64,000 bases of DNA from Nocardiopsis potens DSM 45234 (lineage in GTDB: Bacteria > Actinomycetota > Actinomycetes > Streptosporangiales > Streptosporangiaceae), in the NCBI RefSeq assembly GCF_000341105.1, contig NZ_ANBB01000003.1:62001-126000 (forward strand), read 5' to 3'. The translations under genes were made by a program, and so were the position numbers. Every line of letters begins with the position of its first letter. Position 1 is the first letter of the stretch. This document shows positions 58,722 through 64,000 of the stretch, one piece after another. A model generated the notes under the pieces. The model did no database searches. It was not told the origin of the DNA and was given only the letters and a program-made list of their open reading frames with translations.

Positions 58722-60272
58722 TCAGGGGCAGATGGCGTCCAGAGAGGTGGCGTCGTCGCCGACCTGGCGGCCCGGGGTGGTGGGGGAGGGCTCGGGCAGG
58801 CCGGTGTAGTCCTGCCACTCGGTGCTGTCGCCCTCGCCGCCCTCGTCCTCGGCGCCCTCCGCGGAGGGGGAGGGGGACGGCGCCGAGGCGCTCGGCTCCG
58901 GCTCGGCCGCCCGGTCGCCGTCGCCGCCGTCGTCCTGCTGCGCGGAGACCGCGTCGGCGACCAGGCCGCGGATCTCCTTCCAGTCCGGGTAGGCCGGGTT
59001 CACCTGGGGCGGGGAGAGCTGGAGGGCCTTCATCCGGCCGTCGTCGGAGAAGGACTCGGCGAGCTCGATGAAGGCGGGCAGCTTGGCCTGCGGGATGTCG
59101 GTGCGCAGGGTCTTCTTGGTGGCGCCGGCGAGGTCCTGGTAGCTGGTCAGCACGGTGGCCGGGTCGGCCTGCTCGGCCACGTACTTGATCAGGCAGCCCT
59201 GCCGGCCCATCCGGGTGTAGTCGTCGCTGTTCACCCGGCTGCGGCCGTACCAGAGCGCCTGGTTGCCGTCCAGATGCTGGTCGCCGGCCTCCAGCACGGC
59301 GCCCTCCTGGCCGTAGGGGATCGGCTGGTCGATGTGCACGTCGATGCCGCCGATGGCGTCGATGACGGCCTCGAAGCCCTTCATGTCGACCAGGGCGTAG
59401 TACTCCGGCTCCAGGCCGGTGATGTGCCCGACGACGCCCTTGAGGGTGTCCGCGGCCGGGTCGGTGGCCTGCGGGTTCTCCGCCAGCCGCTCGGGGTCGT
59501 CGGCGACGGTCTGGTAGATCTCGTTGAAGATGTCGTCGAACCCGTAGGGCGGCGGGTAGGCCTCGGCCAGCTTGGAGCCCTTGGGGAACTGCACGTCCTC
59601 CAGGTTGCGCGGCAGGCCGATCAGGACCGTGTCGCCGTCGTTCACGTCGATGCTGGCCAGCATGACCGAGTCGGTGCGCATGCCGTACCGGTTGCTGCCG
59701 GAGTCCCCGCCGATGAGCAGCACCTCGATCCGGTCCCGGCCGTTCCACGGGTCGGCGTCGTCGTGCGGCTTGCCGTCCAGGTCGTCGTCGCCGAACACCG
59801 AGCTGAGGGTGTCGTAGGCGGTGTAGCTGGTGTGCATCACCGCGCCGGCCGGGGCGGCGATGCACAGGCAGAGCAGCAGGACGAGGGCGGCCCCGCCGAT
59901 CCTCGCCCCGGCGCCGGCCGGCCGCGGGCGGGTGATCACCCAGGAGTGCACGATCACGGTCATCCACAGCACCGCCAGCACGAAGGCGGCCGCGCCCACG
60001 GTGAGCAGCCACTCGCTCTGCACCGCCATCCGGGCGCCGCGGGTGATGTTCCCGGCGAGCAGGAACGCGGCCGCCGCCGCCCCGGCGATCAGCAGCGCGT
60101 AGACCGACAGGATGGTGATTCCGGCCGCGCGCCGCCCCGAGCGCAGGTGGGCGATTCCGGGCAGGACCACCGAGGCCGCGGTGAGCAGCAGCGCGCGCCC
60201 CGTGCCCGACCGGTTTCGGTCGGACTCTTTTCCGTCCGCCTCCGGCCGCTCGTCTGCCCCTTCGTTCGCCAT
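58722..60272 (-). CDS. LytR-CpsA-Psr (LCP) family protein
   Basis: A 516-residue LCP phosphotransferase, which joins anionic glycopolymers to peptidoglycan. Four membrane helices occupy residues about 25-165, rather than the single helix of most LCP proteins. The outer catalytic domain has IEVLLIGGDSGSNRYGMRTDSVML, GLPRNLEDVQFPKGSKLAEAY, GGIDVHIDQPIPY and LWYGRSRVNSDDYTRMGRQ with the conserved Asp and Arg residues. The C-terminus is acidic and Ser/Pro-rich. The ATG follows AGAAGGGA. Divergent from the Lrp gene. Confidence 0.92.
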   Translation of the reverse strand: MANEGADERPEADGKESDRNRSGTGRALLLTAASVVLPGIAHLRSGRRAAGITILSVYALLIAGAAAAAFLLAGNITRGARMAVQSEWLLTVGAAAFVLAVLWMTVIVHSWVITRPRPAGAGARIGGAALVLLLCLCIAAPAGAVMHTSYTAYDTLSSVFGDDDLDGKPHDDADPWNGRDRIEVLLIGGDSGSNRYGMRTDSVMLASIDVNDGDTVLIGLPRNLEDVQFPKGSKLAEAYPPPYGFDDIFNEIYQTVADDPERLAENPQATDPAADTLKGVVGHITGLEPEYYALVDMKGFEAVIDAIGGIDVHIDQPIPYGQEGAVLEAGDQHLDGNQALWYGRSRVNSDDYTRMGRQGCLIKYVAEQADPATVLTSYQDLAGATKKTLRTDIPQAKLPAFIELAESFSDDGRMKALQLSPPQVNPAYPDWKEIRGLVADAVSAQQDDGGDGDRAAEPEPSASAPSPSPSAEGAEDEGGEGDSTEWQDYTGLPEPSPTTPGRQVGDDATSLDAICP

Positions 60273-60654
60273 CGGGGTCCCTTCTAGATGCCCGTGTCCG
60301 TCCCTCGGTGCGCCGTCCCCGCCGGTGCGTGTCCCTGGAGGCCGCCGGCGGGGCGGGGAGCGGCGCCGCCCCCGGTGCCCCCGGCGCCGGTGACGATCAT
60401 GCCGGACAACAGTGTCTCGCTTTGCCGGAGTTGTTCGTACGCGGAGTCGGCCGGAAGGCCCTCCGATCGCATGCCCGTGATGTAGCAGAGAATGCCCGTT
60501 TGCCTGGTACCGATGCCATCCGTGGTCGAAGACGGGCTTGTTTATTTCGTGATCAGTAGTTAAGGAACGCCGCAACTGCCATGATCTGGCCGCAGGAGGG
60601 GGCGGCGCCCCGGGGGAGCATGGGGGCCGCCGATGAACGAAAGGCGAACATATC
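60273..60654. other. 382-bp divergent intergenic region (LCP / Lrp)
   Basis: Contains AT-richer sequence at 60535-60570 (TTGTTTATTTCGTGATCAGTA) close to the Lrp start, suited to promoters and an Lrp binding site, but no clean -35/-10 pair or palindrome longer than TGATCA was found. Confidence 0.4.
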
Positions 60655-61584
60655 GTGCTCGACGCGGTCGACGTGGCGCTCATGCGCGCGCTGCAGGGGG
60701 ACGGAAGAGCGACCTATCAGGCCCTCGCCGACGGGGTGGGGCTGTCGCGCACGGCGGTGCGCGCGCGGGTGCGCCGGCTGGTCTCGGTCGGAGCCATCCG
60801 CATCGTGGGGGTCCTGCACGCGGGGGTCCTCGGCAGAGAGGTTTTCGGCCATATCTCGTTCACGGTTTCGGGCCCGGTCGGCCCGCTCCTGGACGAGCTG
60901 GCCGGGCGGGAGGCGGTGGTCTTCGCCGCGCAGACCGCGGGGCGCTTCCCCGCCGTGGCCCAGGTCCGGGTCCGCGACGACGAGGCGCTGGCCGAGGAGA
61001 CCGCGGTGCTGCGCGCCCTGCCCGGGGTGACCGGCGCCGAGGTGTTCCGGGCCGGCACCGTGGTCAAGGACGCCGACAGCGGCGTCCGGGAGCTGCGGGA
61101 CACCCCGCTCGACCCGCTGGACTGGCGGCTGGTCCGGCACCTGCAGCGGGACGGCCGCGCCTCCTACGCGGAGCTGGCCCGGAGCGTGGGGCTCTCCCAG
61201 GCGGCGGCGCGCTCCCGGGTGGTGCGGCTGATCGAGTCCGGGGTGGTGCACGTCACGGCGGTGGTGGAGCGCTCCGCGGTGGGCGCCGACGAGCGGCTGG
61301 GGTTCGGGGTGCGCTGCCGCGGCGGCTCCGCGGCGCCGGCCTCCCGGCTGGCCGGCGTCGCCGGGGTCTCCTTCCTCGCCGCCGGCTTCGGCCGCTACGA
61401 CCTGGTGGGCACGGTGGCGGCCGCGGACCGGGCCGGGCTGGTGGACGCGGTGGAGGCGGTCCGGTCCTGCCCGGACGTCGGGATCCTGGAGACGTGGGAG
61501 CATCTGCGGGTGGCCAAGGAGCGGCTGCGCGGCGACGGCGCCGTCCCCGTGCCGCCCAGGGAGCGGAAGGGGGTCGCCGCGTGA
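60655..61584 (+). CDS. Double-domain Lrp/AsnC-family regulator
   Basis: A 309-residue protein made of two Lrp units in tandem, each a winged HTH plus a ligand-binding RAM-like domain. The first HTH is VDVALMRALQGDGRATYQAL then SRTAVRARVRRL, the second DWRLVRHLQRDGRASYAELA then SQAAARSRVVRL (near residue 160). Such fused forms are common in actinobacteria. The GTG start has GAAAGG upstream. The stop overlaps folP2 as GTGA, so the amino-acid-type regulator and the FolP2 protein are co-made. Confidence 0.88.
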   Translation: MLDAVDVALMRALQGDGRATYQALADGVGLSRTAVRARVRRLVSVGAIRIVGVLHAGVLGREVFGHISFTVSGPVGPLLDELAGREAVVFAAQTAGRFPAVAQVRVRDDEALAEETAVLRALPGVTGAEVFRAGTVVKDADSGVRELRDTPLDPLDWRLVRHLQRDGRASYAELARSVGLSQAAARSRVVRLIESGVVHVTAVVERSAVGADERLGFGVRCRGGSAAPASRLAGVAGVSFLAAGFGRYDLVGTVAAADRAGLVDAVEAVRSCPDVGILETWEHLRVAKERLRGDGAVPVPPRERKGVAA

Positions 61585-62495
61585 GCGGGACCGCGGGAGA
61601 GGCGGGCGCCCGGCCCGGCGGGGTGCTGCGGTTGCGCGGCCGGGTCTTCGGGCCGGGGCGGCACGCGGTGATGGGGGTGGTCAACCGGACCCCCGACTCC
61701 TTCTACGACCGGGGGGCGACCTTCGCCTTCGAGGCGGCGCTGCGCGCGGCCGACGCGGCGGTGCGCAACGGCGCGGACATCATCGACGTCGGCGGGGTGA
61801 AGGCCGGGTACGGCGACGAGGTCTCCCCGGAAGAGGAGATCGGCCGCACCGCGCCGTTCGTCGCCGAGCTGCGCGCCCGCCACCCCGACGTGGTGATCTC
61901 GGTGGACACCTGGCGGGCGCGGGTGGGGGAGGAGTGCCTGCGCGCCGGGGCCGACCTGATCAACGACACCTGGGCCGGCGCCGACCCGGACCTGGCCAGG
62001 GTGGCCGCCGAGGGCGGCGCGGGCCTGGTCTGCAGCCACAGCGGCGGGCTGGGGCCGCGGACCGACCCGCACCGGGCGCACTACGCCGACGTGGCGGCAG
62101 ACGTCGTCGCCACGGTGACCGGGCTGGCCGAGCGCGCCGTCGCCCTGGGCGTCGCCCCGGACCGGGTGCTCATCGACCCCACCCACGACTTCGGCAAGAA
62201 CACCTACCACTCGCTGGAGCTCACCCGGCGGCTGGGCGAGCTGGCCGACACCGGCTGGCCGGTCCTGGTGGCGGTCTCGAACAAGGACTTCATCGGGGAG
62301 GCGCTGGACGCCCCGCTCACCGACCGGCTGGCCGGGACGCTCGCGGTGCTGGCCGTTTCGGCCTGGGAGGGCGCGCGGGTGTTCCGGGTGCACGACGTCG
62401 GGGCCGCGCGGGCCGCCCTGGACGCGGTGGCGGCGGTGGCCGCGCCCGCCGGTGAGGCCGCCGGCCGGAGCGGATCCGCAGGCCCGAACGTGTAA
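61581..62495 (+). CDS. folP2: FolP2-type dihydropteroate synthase homologue
   Basis: A 304-residue dihydropteroate-synthase-fold protein. VMGVVNRTPDSFYDRGATF, ADIIDVGGVKAGYG, ISVDTWRARV, DLINDTWAGAD and PTHDFGKNTYHSLEL match the mycobacterial FolP2 branch (NRTPDSFYD) rather than true FolP (NVTPDSFSDGG). FolP2 has been reported to lack synthase activity, so a folate role should not be assumed. The GTG overlaps the Lrp stop (GTGA) after GGAAGGGGG. A T-rich stretch follows the TAA stop. Confidence 0.88.
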   Translation: MSGTAGEAGARPGGVLRLRGRVFGPGRHAVMGVVNRTPDSFYDRGATFAFEAALRAADAAVRNGADIIDVGGVKAGYGDEVSPEEEIGRTAPFVAELRARHPDVVISVDTWRARVGEECLRAGADLINDTWAGADPDLARVAAEGGAGLVCSHSGGLGPRTDPHRAHYADVAADVVATVTGLAERAVALGVAPDRVLIDPTHDFGKNTYHSLELTRRLGELADTGWPVLVAVSNKDFIGEALDAPLTDRLAGTLAVLAVSAWEGARVFRVHDVGAARAALDAVAAVAAPAGEAAGRSGSAGPNV

Positions 62496-62638
62496 CCGCC
62501 GGTAGCGTTTTTTGCTCTTTTCCGCGTCGGACGTCTTGCATTGCAGGGAAGTTACCCGTGAGTATGAGGGGGGTCGGGCCGCCGGCCCCCTCCACGGGGT
62601 GCGGGCGGCCCGCTCAGGCGCGTGTATTGGAGGCAGAC

Positions 62639-63319
62639 GTGGCGCTTGCGGACACCTTGACGGCGCTCGGAACGGCGGCGCTGACCAGGAGCGGGGCGCG
62701 CCCCCTCGGCGCCCACCTGTTCCCGGTCCAGCCCGGGCCGGGCCTGGCGGCCACGGTATTCCCGGTGCGCTGCGCCCCCGGCGACAACCTGGCGCTGCAC
62801 GCCGCGGTCGCCCAGGCGGCCCCCGGGACCGCGCTGGTGGTCGACGCCGCCGCCGAGCCCGAGTACGGCTACGTCGACGAGATCCTGGCGGTCGCCGCGC
62901 GCAACCGCGGCCTGGCCGGCATCGTCATCGACGGCTGCGTCCGCGACCTCGCCGCGATCGCCCGGGCCGGCCTGCCGGTGGTCAGCTCCGGGGTGGCGCT
63001 GCGCTCCCCGGGCCACGACGCCGGCGGGGCGGTCGGCCAGGACATCCTGATGAACTCGGCGGACTCGGCGCCCACCCCGGTGCGCCGGGGCGACTGGGTG
63101 GTCGCCGACGACGACGGCGTCGCCTGCCTGCCCCGGGGCAAGGCCGCCGACATCGTCGCCGACGCGCTCCGCGGCGTCCGCGCCGACCAGGAGCTGGTCG
63201 ACGCGGTCTGCGCCGGCGCCAGCACCATCGACCTGCTCCACCTGGACCCGTCCCGGGTGGCCGGCTGGGAGGGCGGCCCCGGCCGCCTGCACGCCGCCCC
63301 CGCCGCCGGCGAGGGCTGA
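62639..63319 (+). CDS. RraA / HMG-aldolase-family protein
   Basis: A 226-residue protein of the RraA-like fold, which includes 4-hydroxy-4-methyl-2-oxoglutarate aldolases and regulators of RNase E. Core motifs are GDNLALHAAVAQAAPGTALVVDAA, YVDEILAVAARNRGLAGIVI then DGCVRDLAAI, and VRRGDWVVADDDGVACLP. The usual GG(D/E)..A.LG..L loop is partly changed (YGYVDEIL), which may affect the metal site. The GTG at 62639 has TTGGAGG 5 nt upstream. Function uncertain. Confidence 0.78.
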   Translation: MALADTLTALGTAALTRSGARPLGAHLFPVQPGPGLAATVFPVRCAPGDNLALHAAVAQAAPGTALVVDAAAEPEYGYVDEILAVAARNRGLAGIVIDGCVRDLAAIARAGLPVVSSGVALRSPGHDAGGAVGQDILMNSADSAPTPVRRGDWVVADDDGVACLPRGKAADIVADALRGVRADQELVDAVCAGASTIDLLHLDPSRVAGWEGGPGRLHAAPAAGEG

Positions 63320-63434
63320 CCGGGCGAGGCCCCTCTCCCGGCGGTCCCGGCACCGGGACCCCATCGGCCTGCTCTGATCGGGACCGCGGCGCCGAGGTCA
63401 TCGGAAGGGGAGGGCGGGCGCCGGCCCCCCGGGG

Positions 63435-64000
63435 TCAGCCCGGGCCGCCGCCCTGGGCGATCGCGCCCACCACGGAACCGGTCAGGCCGTCGACGACGAC
63501 CTCCTCCGGGACCTCGGGGTGGTCCAGCCACCACTCGCCGGCGGCCTGGACCATCCCCACCACCGCGTGCGCGGTGATCTGCGCGCGCAGCGGGTCGGCG
63601 ATGTGCCCCTCGGCGACGAGCATCCCGGCCAGCTCCTCGCCGAGGCGGCGGACCATCATCCCCACGTCGCCGCGGGTCTTCGGGTCCTCGGAGGTGGCCC
63701 GGTCCATCAGGAACCGGTAGAGGTTCAGGTTCCGCCCGATCATCTGCAGGTAGGCGCCGACGGTGGCGCGGGCGCGCAGCCGCAGCGTCTCCCGGCCGTG
63801 CAGCTCGGAGCGGATCCGCTCGATGAGCGGGTCGACGTGCCGCTCGGCCAGCGAGCGGTACAGCCCGCCCTTGTCGCCGAAGTGGCGGTAGAGGATGGGC
63901 TTGCTGATCCCGGCCTCCGCGGCGATCGCGGACATCGGCGCGTCCGGTCCGTCGCGCTGGATCACCCGGTCGGCGGCGTCCAGGATGGCGCGGCGCCGCT
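63435..64000 (-). CDS. TetR-family regulator (5' end outside the window)
   Basis: Visible 188 residues of a TetR repressor; the start lies beyond the window. The N-terminal HTH is clear: RRRAILDAADRVIQRDG, MSAIAAEAGISKPILYRHFG, DKGGLYRSLAERH. The C-terminal helical domain (EEWWLDHPEVPEEVVVDGL-like end) resembles regulators of fatty-acid or xenobiotic genes. The target is likely divergent and outside the window. A stop TGA at 63435-63437. Confidence 0.87.
   Translation of the reverse strand, partial: RRRAILDAADRVIQRDGPDAPMSAIAAEAGISKPILYRHFGDKGGLYRSLAERHVDPLIERIRSELHGRETLRLRARATVGAYLQMIGRNLNLYRFLMDRATSEDPKTRGDVGMMVRRLGEELAGMLVAEGHIADPLRAQITAHAVVGMVQAAGEWWLDHPEVPEEVVVDGLTGSVVGAIAQGGGPG

Overview
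The window is very GC-rich (about 74-76% by eye) and almost fully coding. Its gene content and order (gltBD, pyk, an ANTAR response regulator, the liv transporter, polA, rpsA, coaE, uvrB, pyrG, xerD, parA-like, scpAB, rluB, aroH/tyrA, cmk, der) are those of an actinobacterial chromosome. Frequent GTG/TTG starts, -10 boxes of TANNNT form placed directly in front of start codons, and FolP2-, ArfB- and ANTAR-type proteins agree. The style suggests a filamentous actinomycete such as the Nocardiopsis group; that placement is inference. It is ordinary core chromosome with a few accessory insertions.

Layout. 1-6.3 kb: end of gltB, gltD, a DUF2784 membrane protein, an alpha/alpha-toroid protein and pyk. 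6.5-8.7 kb (minus): a DUF1266-like membrane protein, a low-GC HTH/LAGLIDADG-type gene and tRNA-Leu(CAA). 8.8-15.6 kb: an ANTAR response regulator, then livH-livM-livG-livF, with the binding protein livK convergent on the other strand. 15.9-25.4 kb: a hotdog thioesterase, polA, an ArfB-like release factor, rpsA, a GNAT acetyltransferase, coaE and uvrB. 25.7-30.4 kb: a double-GNAT protein, an HMG-CoA-lyase-type enzyme, pyrG and a Nudix hydrolase. 30.5-40.9 kb: xerD, ParA-like ATPase, a small DNA-binding-like protein, scpA, scpB, rluB with a huge Arg/Asp/Gly extension, aroH, tyrA, cmk and der. This is a chromosome-segregation, RNA-modification and aromatic amino acid block.

41-64 kb is more accessory. 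It holds a DUF523 protein, a SAM methyltransferase, two divergent regulator/target pairs with visible operators (MarR with an alpha/beta hydrolase; ArsR with an MFS exporter), a truncated SnoaL-like fragment, a receptor Ser/Thr kinase with a duplicated external domain, mobA, a small Cys protein, a 6C-like small RNA, dodecin, the TldD/TldE protease pair, an M15-like exported protein, a His-rich membrane protein, a flavin reductase, an OmpA-domain protein with a lipoprotein, an LCP cell-wall ligase, a double Lrp regulator coupled to folP2, an RraA-like protein and a TetR regulator cut by the window end.

No complete unknown multi-gene system is evident. The most interesting items are the minus-strand RNA at 50609-50722 with three successive CCCCCG-loop hairpins, six genes sharing a TANNNT-7 nt-start-codon arrangement, a two-copy palindromic repeat family, a 72-bp perfect palindrome before xerD, and unusual fusions in LivH and RluB.
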